Shown in pieces: positions 1 to 6,504 of a stretch of 23,647 nt of DNA. The position numbers were made by a program, and so were the translations under genes. The stretch lies in contig JASEIA010000010.1 in NCBI GenBank assembly GCA_030018575.1, forward strand, positions 1 through 23,647, given 5' to 3'. Positions within the stretch are counted from its first letter, which is position 1. Each line of letters starts with the position of its first letter. The notes below the pieces were generated by a model. That model was not told the DNA's origin, did not search any database, and saw nothing but the letters and a program-made list of their open reading frames with translations. Origin of the DNA: Nanobdellota archaeon (lineage in GTDB: Archaea > Nanobdellota > Nanobdellia > SCGC-AAA011-G17 > GW2011-AR17).

Positions 1-83
1 ACTACTGGAATATATCTTCGTGCAATGACTCTGCATTAAACATAAACACAACAGGATCAGAGACAAGGCACTTCACTGTTGAC
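1..83 (+). repeat. Near-identical coding repeat, copy 1 (cut by window edge)
   Basis: Bases 1-83 match 295-377 with one mismatch (t32 versus g326), an offset of exactly 294 nt or 98 codons. The repeat codes for the end of one surface domain, from YWNISSC to HFTVD. Identity at DNA level, including third positions, points to recent duplication or gene conversion between adjacent domains. The true repeat probably extends upstream of the window. Confidence 0.9.
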
Positions 84-1316
84 ACAGTCAAGCCGCATAC
101 AATTGATTTAAACAGCCTTGACAACGGGCTTAACATATCGAGTACAACACTTAATTTCAACTGGACAGCAACAGATGCCACTTCAACAGTAATGACCTGC
201 AACCTTACAATAGACAGTGTGATAAACAAGACTGTTACTGTTATAAACGGCACAATGGCAAACTATTCAATTACAGGGTTTGCAGAAGGCATACACTACT
301 GGAATATATCTTCGTGCAATGACTCGGCATTAAACATAAACACAACAGGATCAGAGACAAGGCACTTCACTGTTGACTTGACACCCCCTGTGCCGACTAT
401 AACGCTTGGCTCGTCAGCAATTGCCCTGCGCGGCACGCAGACAATAGGCTGTACAGCTACAGACAGGGGCGCTGCAAACCCTGCGAGCTTTACAGTAAGG
501 TTGCCAAACGATGTTTATTCAACAGACCTCGACGGTACGTTTACAGATACAAGCTTAATAGGGACATATACAGTAACCTGTTCAGCAACTGACAGTGCAG
601 GACTAAGTGCTTCAACATCCTCAACATTCACTGTTGGCTCTGAAATAACCACTGCAGGAGGAGGCGGAGGCGGAGCAGCATCTGCAACAACCGCATCAGT
701 AAGCACGACATTGTCTGTTTCGCCTGAAGCGCCTGCTGTAATAAAGGTAGACAATGCAAAGATTGCAGTCAGCGAGATTACGCTGGATGTAACCGAAGCA
801 GCGTCAAACGTAAAGGTTACCATAGCGGCAATCACTGCGCCGCCTTCAAGCATACCTGCTGCAGAAGGCAAGGTTTACAAGTACCTTGACATAAAGAAAG
901 AAAACCTTGCGGACGCCAAGCTTAAGAGCGCAAAGATAAGCTTCTTTGTGACAAAGGCATGGCTGGCTGAAAACGGGCTTGATTCATCTGATGTTGAATT
1001 AAAGAGATATACAACGCAGTGGGTATCGCTGCCGACAATAGTAAAAACATCTGATGCAGACAAGGTATACTTTGAGGCGGAAACACCCGGCTTCAGCGTG
1101 TTTGCAATCGGCGTGAAAGCAGCAGCAGAGCCTGTTGCAGAAGAAGAAGCGCCTGCTGAAGAAGCGCCTGCTGAAGAAGAAGCGCCTGCTGAAGAAGCGC
1201 CTGTTGTGCCTGCTGAGGCGCCTGCAAAGGCAAGCTTAGCGTGGCTTTACGTGGTCATCGCAGTTGTTGTGATAGCTGTTTTGGCAGTGTTCTTCTTCAA
1301 GAAGAAAAAGAACTAA
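1..1316 (+). CDS. Cell-surface protein with Ig-like repeats and PGF-pre-PGF C-terminal anchor (5' end outside window)
   Basis: The frame is open from base 3, so the gene begins before the window. The visible part has Ig-like/adhesin repeat domains ending in motifs such as HFTVD, with many N-X-S/T sequons (NISS, NTTG, NLTI, NKTV, NGTM, NYSI) that would be N-glycosylated outside the cell. A poly-Gly linker (about 660-680) leads into a PGF-pre-PGF-type domain whose signature ETPGFSVFAIG is at 1079-1111. An acidic Pro/Ala/Glu spacer (EEAPAEEAP repeats, 1138-1212) follows, then one hydrophobic helix (about 1240-1300) and a Lys-rich tail, the usual layout of a C-terminally membrane-anchored archaeal surface protein. 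Family assignment of the anchor region is secure by motif; ligand and role are unknown. The gene ends in a T-rich terminator and has a decayed relative at 6505-6861. Confidence 0.85.
   Translation, partial: YWNISSCNDSALNINTTGSETRHFTVDTVKPHTIDLNSLDNGLNISSTTLNFNWTATDATSTVMTCNLTIDSVINKTVTVINGTMANYSITGFAEGIHYWNISSCNDSALNINTTGSETRHFTVDLTPPVPTITLGSSAIALRGTQTIGCTATDRGAANPASFTVRLPNDVYSTDLDGTFTDTSLIGTYTVTCSATDSAGLSASTSSTFTVGSEITTAGGGGGGAASATTASVSTTLSVSPEAPAVIKVDNAKIAVSEITLDVTEAASNVKVTIAAITAPPSSIPAAEGKVYKYLDIKKENLADAKLKSAKISFFVTKAWLAENGLDSSDVELKRYTTQWVSLPTIVKTSDADKVYFEAETPGFSVFAIGVKAAAEPVAEEEAPAEEAPAEEEAPAEEAPVVPAEAPAKASLAWLYVVIAVVVIAVLAVFFFKKKKN
295..377 (+). repeat. Near-identical coding repeat, copy 2
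   Basis: Second copy of the repeat at 1-83, in frame and 98 codons later within the same surface-protein gene. After GTTGAC the two copies diverge sharply: the first continues into another domain and the second into the final Pro-rich domain entry. Confidence 0.9.
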
Positions 1317-1349
1317 AGCCTTCTTTTTTTCTTTCTTTTTATTCTTTTG
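1317..1349 (+). terminator. T-rich archaeal terminator
   Basis: Directly after the surface-protein stop codon lie several runs of T (8, 5 and 4 T) with no strong hairpin, the usual form of an archaeal intrinsic terminator. Confidence 0.65.
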
Positions 1350-1390
1350 ACTTATTTGCTTTTGAATTAAAAAGTTTAATAGTAAGAATT

Positions 1391-1484
1391 AATGGGGCTG
1401 CGAGGCAGGGTCACTTCGTTCCTGACCTCACATCCCCTGATGGGGCTGCGAGGCAATCTCATTAGCATTCGAAACCTCACAGCC
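1391..1484 (-). repeat. Two tandem hairpin units carrying copies of the tRNA-Pro 3' end
   Basis: The plus-strand 16-mer ATGGGGCTGCGAGGCA occurs at 1392-1407 and 1440-1455; its first 14 bases recur at 1534-1547, where they are the 3' acceptor and T-stem end of the tRNA-Pro gene. Each extra copy is followed by an imperfect complement (CCTCACATCCCC at 1427-1438, CCTCACAGCCA at 1475-1485), so each 45-50 nt unit can fold into a hairpin. The units lie just downstream of the tRNA in its own orientation. Att-site scars from past tRNA-targeted integration, or decayed tRNA duplicates, would explain them. Confidence 0.6.
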
Positions 1485-1534
1485 ATTTTGTTTTACAATT
1501 ATTGTTTTTCTTATATACAATGAGAAAGATTAAA

Positions 1535-1607
1535 TGGGGCTGCGAGGATTTGAACCCCGGTTACAAGGTCCCGAACCTTGAGTCCTACCAAACTAGACTA
1601 CAGCCCC
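1535..1607 (-). tRNA. tRNA-Pro (anticodon CGG)
   Basis: The reverse complement folds as a full cloverleaf. The 7-bp acceptor stem is GGGGCUG/CAGCCCC, the D arm is GUCU/GGAC, the anticodon stem CAAGG/CCUUG closes the loop UUCGGGA (anticodon CGG), and the T arm CGGGG/CCUCG holds a UUCAAAU loop. The discriminator base is A, as in archaeal tRNA-Pro. No CCA is encoded and no intron is seen. It reads CCG codons. It lies 10 nt downstream of the coiled-coil gene on the same strand. Confidence 0.95.
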
Positions 1608-1617
1608 ATAAGAAATG

Positions 1618-2178
1618 CTATCTCTGCTTTCTTCTTTCAAAAGAGATTATCCTTTTAAGCGTTTCTATTTCCTTCATTAAACGCAATTTCTCGCTGTCTG
1701 CCTTCAAAAGCTCCTTAGCATACTCCTTCAGCTCAAAATCCTCTTTCTTTATGCCCTGGGCAGCGATATTCAGCTTTGCTATGCCTTCGTTCACAGCGCC
1801 AAAGGACTCAATAAGCTTCCTTGCTTCAGGCTTTAATGCGCTAAACTCGGCAACAGCCTCTTTCAAAGGCAGTGTATGCTCCTTTACCTCTTTCTGCAGC
1901 TTTGAATAGATTGACTCGTATAATTGGCTATGATTCTGATTAAAAGTCCTTAACGCCTTTTCAAACTCCGCTTGCAATTCCTTTATCTTTTCAAGGTCTT
2001 TTGAGAATTCCGCAACATATCCGTGCTGCGAATGCTTTATCTCATGGGCTTCTTTCTCTATCTTTTCAATAACATCATTGCTGTGCTTTTGCATGCCTGC
2101 CTCTAGCTCGCGCATCTTTTTTTCAACTGATCCAAGCTTTTCCTTGATTTCCCTTACTCCGCTTATTTTTTCAAGCAT
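1618..2178 (-). CDS. Coiled-coil protein of unknown function
   Basis: This gene encodes 186 residues, strongly charged (Lys/Glu) with heptad-like spacing of hydrophobic residues almost throughout, so it is predicted as a long helical coiled coil. There is no signal peptide, membrane helix or catalytic motif. The start MLEKISG follows an A/T-rich leader. It sits 10 nt upstream of tRNA-Pro on the same strand, so the two may share a transcript. I do not recognise the family; a structural or scaffolding role is only a guess from the composition. Confidence 0.7.
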   Translation of the reverse strand: MLEKISGVREIKEKLGSVEKKMRELEAGMQKHSNDVIEKIEKEAHEIKHSQHGYVAEFSKDLEKIKELQAEFEKALRTFNQNHSQLYESIYSKLQKEVKEHTLPLKEAVAEFSALKPEARKLIESFGAVNEGIAKLNIAAQGIKKEDFELKEYAKELLKADSEKLRLMKEIETLKRIISFERRKQR

Positions 2179-2306
2179 TTTTGCACCTTAAAGTCTGTAT
2201 TATTCTCCTATTAAAAAGCCTTTTGCTTGGCATTGCCTCAATAGCCCGCCTAAAGTGCAGTCTGCCCAATAAGTCCTTATTCTGCCTCAAAAGTCAAGAA
2301 ATGGAT

Positions 2307-2441
2307 TCATACAAAATAAAAGATTATAATACTGAATAAAGCAAGCAAGAAATATAATAAGACTTTCTTTTTTGAAGACATAAATAATATAATCGCTTCA
2401 AGTATTAGAATCCATGTCTGCACGTTTATTATTTCATACAT
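2307..2441 (-). CDS. Tiny membrane protein (44 aa), overlaps the upstream gene
   Basis: The protein begins MYEIINVQTWILILEAIILF and has two hydrophobic stretches (about residues 10-21 and 27-44) split by a basic SSKKK turn, giving a likely helical-hairpin membrane protein. Its ATG lies inside the last codons of the 57-aa membrane-protein gene at 2434-2607 (8-nt overlap), which suggests translational coupling. The function is unknown. Support comes from the overlap, the membrane-like composition and the shared promoter rather than from homology. Confidence 0.55.
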   Translation of the reverse strand: MYEIINVQTWILILEAIILFMSSKKKVLLYFLLALFSIIIFYFV

Positions 2442-2607
2442 ATTTTGCACCTGCAATTAGCCCGAATCCCATTGTTGCCAAGACTCCAGCCAAGATTTCA
2501 ACAAGAGGTTGATTTGCTAATTTTACAATTATTATTGCAATTACTAACAGTGCTATTCCGGATATGTCAAACACAAGACTTAGCTTTGATTTTCTTTTTT
2601 TATTCAT
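2434..2607 (-). CDS. Small membrane protein (57 aa)
   Basis: The protein starts MNKKRKSKLSLVFDISG and has a basic N-terminus followed by two hydrophobic segments (about residues 16-30 and 36-55), fitting a two-helix membrane protein. A clear TATA box (2629-2638, minus strand) is centred 26 nt before the ATG, so a leaderless transcript is expected. The last codons overlap the start of a second tiny membrane gene. No family is recognised. The promoter spacing and the overlapping pair make this a credible gene despite its size. Confidence 0.65.
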   Translation of the reverse strand: MNKKRKSKLSLVFDISGIALLVIAIIIVKLANQPLVEILAGVLATMGFGLIAGAKYV

Positions 2608-2628
2608 ACTTTTGATATAAACTACAAT

Positions 2629-2638
2629 CTATATAAAA
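2629..2638 (-). promoter_or_regulatory. TATA box of the small membrane-protein pair
   Basis: TTTTATATAG on the minus strand is centred 26 nt upstream of the ATG at 2607, the expected spacing for a leaderless archaeal transcript. Confidence 0.6.
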
Positions 2639-2768
2639 CTTTTGTTTTCTTAATTTTGCCTCAAAAGTCAGGCTTATGGGTTACTTATGGGGCAAAGCCG
2701 CTTGGCATAGCAAATTATATAAGACACTCCGCCTTCTTTTAAGGCATGGTCTGCGAGCAATTGCGAGT

Positions 2769-2819
2769 GTGCTCGAAAATCCGAGATTTTCGGCACCACG
2801 AAAATGTGTGACATTTTCG
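2769..2819 (+). other. Two adjacent hairpins in the leader of the winged-helix gene
   Basis: Hairpin 1 (2769-2796) pairs GTGC(T)CGAAAAT with ATTTTCGGCAC, 11 bp with one bulged T. Hairpin 2 (2799-2819) pairs CGAAAATGT with ACATTTTCG, 9 bp with a 3-nt loop. Both stems share the CGAAAAT core. A TATA-like ATTATATAA lies upstream (about 2713-2721), which would place both hairpins in a roughly 110-nt 5' leader. Leader regulation, or an intergenic palindromic repeat, are both possible. Confidence 0.55.
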
Positions 2820-2851
2820 ACGGGACCTTCGAATGAACGGAGTGAATGAGA

Positions 2852-3250
2852 ATGGCTGCAAGAAAGCTGACTATATACAGGCTCCAGAGGCCGAAGAATG
2901 CTGACATTAACAAGCAGGTAATGTGGTTTTCAGGAGCAATGGGGCTTTTCACGTGCAGGGATAAGAGCAAGTCCTGCTACAGGATATTTCTTGAATTATT
3001 AAAGGCTGCAAAACAGGGGAAAGCGCTTTCAAGCGACGAGATTGCATACAGGCTTCACCTTTCAAGGGGCGCTGTTGTGCACCATCTCAATAATTTAATT
3101 GACTCAGGCATGGTTGTTGCGCAAAAAAACAAGTATTCTTTAAGGGAAGCAAGCCTTGACTTGCTTGTGAAGGACTTGAAAAAAGAAATGGACGAGATGT
3201 TTGCAGAGATTAACTCAGTTGCTGAAGACATTGACAGGATGCTGGATTAA
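2852..3250 (+). CDS. Winged-helix transcriptional regulator
   Basis: The protein has a central winged helix: the recognition region LSSDEIAYRLHLSRGAVVHHLNNLIDSG is followed by a short wing (MVVAQKNKYSLRE) and an acidic helical C-terminus that could dimerise. ATG codons lie at 2846 and 2852. GGAG at 2839-2842 is well spaced only for 2852, so that start is preferred (about 132 aa). No ligand domain is seen, so this is a one-domain HTH protein of ArsR/MarR-like build; its target is unknown. Its stop codon overlaps the end of the convergent ndk gene. Confidence 0.75.
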   Translation: MAARKLTIYRLQRPKNADINKQVMWFSGAMGLFTCRDKSKSCYRIFLELLKAAKQGKALSSDEIAYRLHLSRGAVVHHLNNLIDSGMVVAQKNKYSLREASLDLLVKDLKKEMDEMFAEINSVAEDIDRMLD

Positions 3251-3726
3251 AGCACGTGCCTGTCGTGGCTTGTCTCGTACTCATAAAGCTCTGTCTCTGA
3301 GAACCACAAGCCGACTTCCTGCTCTGCTTCCTCTTTGTTTCCGGAAGCATGCAACAGATTCTTGACGCTTATCTGCTTTGCATCGGCATAGTCATAGGAA
3401 ACATGCGCATAGTCGCCGCGGATTGTTCCTATAGGCGCTGTCTTCGGCTCTGTGCTTCCGGCAACTTTCCTGGCAAGCTCAACAGCGTGTATGCCTTCAA
3501 CAGCTATTGCAACAACTGGAGCAGATGTTATGAATTTCTCCAGCAAAGGATACATCTTTTTTCCGACGTGCGCTGAATAATGCTTTTTTGAGAACTTCTC
3601 GTCAATCCAAACCATCTTTATGCCGACTATTTTCAAGCCGCGCTGCTCGAATCTTGCGATTATCTCGCCGATAAGCCCTCTCTGCACTCCGTCGGGCTTT
3701 ACAAGAACCAAAGTCCTTTCAATCAT
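3247..3726 (-). CDS. ndk: Nucleoside diphosphate kinase
   Basis: This enzyme transfers the terminal phosphate from NTP to NDP through a phospho-histidine. The sequence shows the N-terminal TLVLVKPDGVQRGLIGEII motif with Lys10, IGTIRGDY near residue 99, and the active-site stretch NLLHASGN with His126. The usual HGSDS-type loop is HASGN here. Length (159 aa) is typical. It is the last gene of the L7Ae-S28e-L24e-Ndk operon, one base after the L24e stop, an order conserved in many archaea, where infB often follows. Here a convergent regulator gene follows instead. Confidence 0.97.
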   Translation of the reverse strand: MIERTLVLVKPDGVQRGLIGEIIARFEQRGLKIVGIKMVWIDEKFSKKHYSAHVGKKMYPLLEKFITSAPVVAIAVEGIHAVELARKVAGSTEPKTAPIGTIRGDYAHVSYDYADAKQISVKNLLHASGNKEEAEQEVGLWFSETELYEYETSHDRHVL

Positions 3727-3727
3727 T

Positions 3728-3904
3728 TTACTTCTTTTTCACGGCAGCTGAAGCCCACTTGAGGTTTCTTGATTTCCTGCCAAGCTTTATCATGTTCTTC
3801 TGGCACTTGCTTGAACAGAAATAAACAAGCTTGCCGTCATTCTGTATCAGGTTTGTCCCGGTTCCTTTTTCAAGCTCTTTTGAGCAGAATGTGCACTTTG
3901 TCAT
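3728..3904 (-). CDS. rpl24e: Ribosomal protein L24e (eL24)
   Basis: This is a 58-aa zinc-ribbon protein of the large subunit. The sequence MTKCTFCSKELEKGTG starts with CxxC and continues to VYFCSSKCQKN, giving the four metal-binding cysteines, then the basic RKSRNLKWA region. GGGAGG lies 11 nt before the ATG. It is placed between S28e (40-nt gap) and ndk (1-nt gap) on the same strand, the conserved archaeal order. Confidence 0.95.
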   Translation of the reverse strand: MTKCTFCSKELEKGTGTNLIQNDGKLVYFCSSKCQKNMIKLGRKSRNLKWASAAVKKK

Positions 3905-3944
3905 TGTATTCCAAGCCTCCCTTCGCTACGCTCGGTAGATTTAC

Positions 3945-4277
3945 TCATTTTGTGCTCCCGCCCTTGCCGATTCTTCTTGCCTCGGATTCTGTTTCCCTAA
4001 GCATCAGGACATCGCCGACTCTTACAGGGCCTTTTACGTTTCTGGTGAGAACCTTGTCCTGGTCCCTTCCTTCAAGGACCCTGCATCTTACATACATAAG
4101 CTCTCCCCTTATTCCTGTCCTTCCCGCAACTTCCTCGACTTTTGCAGGATAAGCTGCTGAAAACAGGGTTTTTCCTGTCGGGGCTGTTCCTTTTTGATAC
4201 TCTGCTGTTTTTGCCGCATCTGCCTTTTCCTCAGACGGCTTGTTCTTCTTATGCCTTTCTTTTTGTTCTTCTTCCAT
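3945..4277 (-). CDS. rps28e: Ribosomal protein S28e (eS28) with N-terminal extension
   Basis: The C-terminal ~70 residues are a clear S28e: AKVEEVAGRTGIRGE, VRCRVLEGRD, LTRNVKGPVRVGD and LMLRETE. The protein is 110 aa, about 40 residues longer than the usual archaeal form of about 70; the extra N-terminal part is highly charged (EEEQKERHKKNKPSEEK) and low in complexity. The start lies 8 nt after the L7Ae stop with a weak AAGGT site, so the extension is probably translated. It belongs to the 30S subunit and to the operon with L7Ae, L24e and Ndk. Confidence 0.93.
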   Translation of the reverse strand: MEEEQKERHKKNKPSEEKADAAKTAEYQKGTAPTGKTLFSAAYPAKVEEVAGRTGIRGELMYVRCRVLEGRDQDKVLTRNVKGPVRVGDVLMLRETESEARRIGKGGSTK

Positions 4278-4285
4278 TTTGAACC

Positions 4286-4615
4286 TTACTGCGACATTTC
4301 AGCTATTCTTCTTATAACGTCTTTTGCATCGCCTTCAACAATAACTGCAACAGCTGATGTGCCGACAGGCAATCCTGCTGAAGCGCCAAGCTCTTCTTTT
4401 GTAGAAACAGCCACAAGCGGAACCTTTTTTTCCGCGCAAAGCGGCTTGAAGGGCATTATGATTTCAGGCGGGTTGACGTCTTTTGCAACAACAATGAGCT
4501 TTGCAGCGCCCTTTTCCAGCGCCTTTATTGCCTCATTCGCGCCTTTCTTGATTTTTCCTGATTTTCTTGCCTTTTCTATTGCCTCGAGGGCCATGTCTGT
4601 TATTTCGTCTGCCAT
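4286..4615 (-). CDS. rpl7ae: Ribosomal protein L7Ae
   Basis: L7Ae binds kink-turns in 23S rRNA and in box C/D and H/ACA guide RNPs. The 109-aa sequence shows the RNA-contact motif KKGANEAIKALEKGAAKLIVVAKDVNPPEI and the downstream LCAEKKVPLVAVSTKEELGASAGL, both standard for the family. A strong Shine-Dalgarno AGGAGGT lies just before the ATG. It is the first gene of the L7Ae-S28e-L24e-Ndk operon and has its own promoter in the gap after the cis-prenyltransferase gene. Confidence 0.96.
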   Translation of the reverse strand: MADEITDMALEAIEKARKSGKIKKGANEAIKALEKGAAKLIVVAKDVNPPEIIMPFKPLCAEKKVPLVAVSTKEELGASAGLPVGTSAVAVIVEGDAKDVIRRIAEMSQ

Positions 4616-4660
4616 TTTGACCTCCTAAATTGTCATTGGTTTTATAGGGTAGAAAGCTAG

Positions 4661-4673
4661 CCTATTTATAAAC
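4661..4673 (-). promoter_or_regulatory. Promoter of the L7Ae-S28e-L24e-Ndk operon
   Basis: The minus strand reads GGTTTATAAATAGG, a good archaeal TATA box about 50 nt before the L7Ae ATG. Transcription would start near 4640 and leave a short leader containing the AGGAGGT site (4619-4625). A second TATA-like sequence (4639-4647) lies too close to the ATG to be the main one. Confidence 0.6.
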
Positions 4674-4693
4674 CTTTCTAGCATATAAATAGC

Positions 4694-5386
4694 TTATCTC
4701 CCCTGCCTTCTTTCCCTTGACTCAAACTCTTCCATTGCCTTTATCAAGTCTTCTTTTGTGATTTCAGGCCAAAGCTTCTCGATAAAATAAAGCTCGCTGT
4801 AAGTGCTTTGATATGGAAGAAAGTTTGAAAGCCTTAGCTCTCCTCCAGACCTTATTATCATGTCAGGCTCTTCTTTAAGATAAAGCTCTTTGAGAAACGA
4901 TTCTTCTGTTATGCTGCTGACTGCAATTTCGCCTGCTTTTGCCTTTTCAGCTATTCTTTTTGCCGCATCAACAATCTCAGCCCTTCCGCCATAGCCTATT
5001 GCAAAGTTTACAGCAAGATTACTGTTGCTTTTTGTCTTTTCTTCCATTGCCCTCATGCTTTTCTGTATTTCTTCTGAAAACAAGCTCTTGTTGCCGATGA
5101 AATTTATCTTTATTGAATGCTTTTCAAGCTTTTCATCATCCATAAGTTTTGCAAAAAACCTTGCGAAAAGCCCCATAATCTTTTCAATTTCTATTTTGCT
5201 CCTGTTGAAGTTTTCAGTTGAGAAGGCATAAATAGTAAGCGCCTTTAGCTTAAGTTCCACAGCCCATTTTATCAGGCTTTCAACAGTCTTTGCCCCGAAT
5301 TCATGCCCCTTCCACGCTTCAAGCCCCTGCTTTTTTGCAAACCTTCTGTTGCCGTCAAGGATTATGGCTATGTGCCTTGGTTTCAT
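4694..5386 (-). CDS. uppS: cis-Prenyltransferase (polyprenyl diphosphate synthase, UppS family)
   Basis: It makes long-chain Z-polyprenyl diphosphate by adding isopentenyl diphosphate units, the lipid carrier for N-glycosylation and other envelope glycans in archaea. The 230-aa sequence has all family blocks: ILDGNRRF with the catalytic Asp11, YAFSTENFNRS, NFAIGYGGRAEIVDA, and the C-terminal IRSGGELRLSNFLPYQSTYSEL. The first block reads NRR instead of the bacterial NGRW, as in many archaeal and eukaryotic members. A TATA box (5411-5419) lies about 29 nt before the ATG, so the message is probably leaderless. The nearby sequon-rich surface proteins are plausible end users of its product. Confidence 0.95.
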   Translation of the reverse strand: MKPRHIAIILDGNRRFAKKQGLEAWKGHEFGAKTVESLIKWAVELKLKALTIYAFSTENFNRSKIEIEKIMGLFARFFAKLMDDEKLEKHSIKINFIGNKSLFSEEIQKSMRAMEEKTKSNSNLAVNFAIGYGGRAEIVDAAKRIAEKAKAGEIAVSSITEESFLKELYLKEEPDMIIRSGGELRLSNFLPYQSTYSELYFIEKLWPEITKEDLIKAMEEFESRERRQGR

Positions 5387-5428
5387 TTCGGAATTGAATA
5401 ACCGGGATGCTATTTAAATGTTGCGAAT

Positions 5429-5452
5429 AAGAAAGAAAAAAACAAAAAAGGA
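5429..5452 (-). terminator. T-rich terminator after the SIMPL gene
   Basis: On the minus strand, just after the SIMPL stop codon, the sequence is CCTTTTTTG followed by further T runs, typical of archaeal termination. It separates the SIMPL gene from uppS. Confidence 0.6.
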
Positions 5453-5455
5453 GGC

Positions 5456-6199
5456 TTACTCTATTTCGTAAACAAGCGTTGAAGTAGCCCTTACTTCCAG
5501 TGTTTGGGGCATTATCGGAGTTGGGGCTGCCTTTGAATCCATTGCCATTTCCATTCTTGCGCGGTAATATATGTAAGGCGCATAGCTGCTTCCGCCTTCA
5601 ACAGATGCTAATTTCTTTAATTTAACGCCTGCTGCATCTGCCATTGATTCAGCCCTTGACTTGGCAAGCTCTGTCGCCTTTGCCAATGCTTCCTTGTCAA
5701 CCTTCTGCTTTTTCTCAATCGAAAGCCCGAAGTTTATGTTCTCAACCGAGTTTGCCCCTGCTTTCACTGCAGTGTCAACAAGCTGGCCCGCCCCTTCAAC
5801 ATCATAGGTTGTCGCCTTTATCACGTGCCTGACAACATATCCTGTTGTAATGTACTCTTCAGTATCCCCGTCATATCTCTGCTCAGGGTAAATTGTGAAA
5901 GAGCTTGTTTCAATGTCCTCTTTCTTGATGCCATTTGTTTTTAATGCAGCTATCACGCTGTTTGATGCCTCTGAATTAAGAATCCTTGCGCCGTCTGCTG
6001 TCTCTGACTTTTTCTCAACATTCAGGTAAATCTCAGCCTTGTCAGGAGAGGTTGTTATTGTTGACTCTCCTGAAACAGTCAGCACGTTCTTTGCAGGCTG
6101 CATGTTCAGCGAATAGTTTGGCCTGATGGCTGCCGTAAGGACAACAGCCGCGACTAATCCGATAATCACGATATATGAAAGTATTCCCTTGATTTCCAT
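5456..6199 (-). CDS. Membrane-anchored SIMPL-domain (DUF541) protein
   Basis: After a short N-terminal hydrophobic anchor (GILSYIVIIGLVAAVVL) the protein has the SIMPL/DUF541 pattern: LTVSGESTITTSPDKAEIYL, then LKTNGIKKEDIETSSFTIYP, GYVVRHVIKATT and AKSRAESMADAAGVKLKKLASV. This family is predicted to act outside the membrane; its precise function is not settled. The frame could start at a TTG (6223), but the ATG at 6199 has GGCAGGAGA 7 nt before it and is preferred (247 aa). It is a single gene with its own terminator. Confidence 0.88.
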   Translation of the reverse strand: MEIKGILSYIVIIGLVAAVVLTAAIRPNYSLNMQPAKNVLTVSGESTITTSPDKAEIYLNVEKKSETADGARILNSEASNSVIAALKTNGIKKEDIETSSFTIYPEQRYDGDTEEYITTGYVVRHVIKATTYDVEGAGQLVDTAVKAGANSVENINFGLSIEKKQKVDKEALAKATELAKSRAESMADAAGVKLKKLASVEGGSSYAPYIYYRARMEMAMDSKAAPTPIMPQTLEVRATSTLVYEIE

Positions 6200-6281
6200 T
6201 GTGTGTCTCCTGCCTTTTTCCAAGGCACATATCTTTTAGGGCTTATCTTATTATTAAAGGTTTGGAAGCGCTTAGGCAGGC

Positions 6282-6405
6282 GCCGAAATATCTAAATTTC
6301 GCTTTCTGAAAAAGCAGGTTCTCTTCAAACTTCGGCATATCCTACTTTTGGCGGTTCTTGCGCTTGGCGCTATTCCACGGGGCATTTACGCCCAAACCGC
6401 AAAAA
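6282..6405. ncRNA. Candidate structured RNA or structured leader element
   Basis: Two nested structures are visible. GCCGAA (6282-6287) pairs with TTCGGC (6331-6336) around a small hairpin GCTTT/AAAGC. A 10-bp stem TTTT(G)GCGGTT / AACCGCAAAA (6346-6356 with 6395-6404) encloses two hairpins, GCGC-TTG-GCGC (6360-6370) and GGGC-ATTTAC-GCCC (6380-6393), forming a three-way junction. The palindromic TTTATAAA at 6498-6505 could drive transcription through it on the minus strand, toward the SIMPL gene. No box C/D or H/ACA pattern is recognised. Strand and function are open. Confidence 0.3.
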
Positions 6406-6471
6406 TCGTTTAAGAAAGGCACCATCTGCCAATGTTTGAATAATATCCCATGGCGTTTTGAATACTGTCAT
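6370..6471 (-). CDS. Possible 33-aa small protein
   Basis: An ATG at 6471 opens a 33-codon frame beginning MTVFKTPWDIIQTLADG and ending in a basic FLRFGRK segment and CPVE. The TATA-like TTTTATAAA (6498-6506) is centred about 31 nt before the ATG, acceptable for a leaderless message. The 3' part overlaps the predicted three-way-junction structure. Short length and lack of recognisable homology keep confidence low. Confidence 0.25.
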   Translation of the reverse strand: MTVFKTPWDIIQTLADGAFLKRFLRFGRKCPVE

Positions 6472-6504
6472 TTTTTGGCAGTTTTTGCAACAAAGCATTT
6501 ATAA

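Noticed and set aside
515..871. Long minus-strand open frame within the surface-protein gene
   Set aside because: It is the shadow of a biased coding frame (rich in Ala/Val/Pro), with no promoter or recognisable protein.
1138..1212. Short tandem DNA repeats (GAAGAAGCGCCTGCT-like)
   Set aside because: They are in frame inside the surface-protein gene and encode an acidic EEAPAEEAP spacer; there are no unique spacers, so this is not CRISPR.
2283..2670. TGCCTCAAAAGTCA occurring at 2283-2296 and 2657-2670
   Set aside because: A 14-nt direct repeat flanks the small membrane genes, but there are no inverted ends or transposase; too little to call a mobile element.
3919..3940. Imperfect palindrome in the S28e-L24e gap (CTTCGCTACGCTCGGTAG)
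   Set aside because: Short and imperfect, inside an operon gap; no T-run or matching copy elsewhere that would support a terminator or operator.
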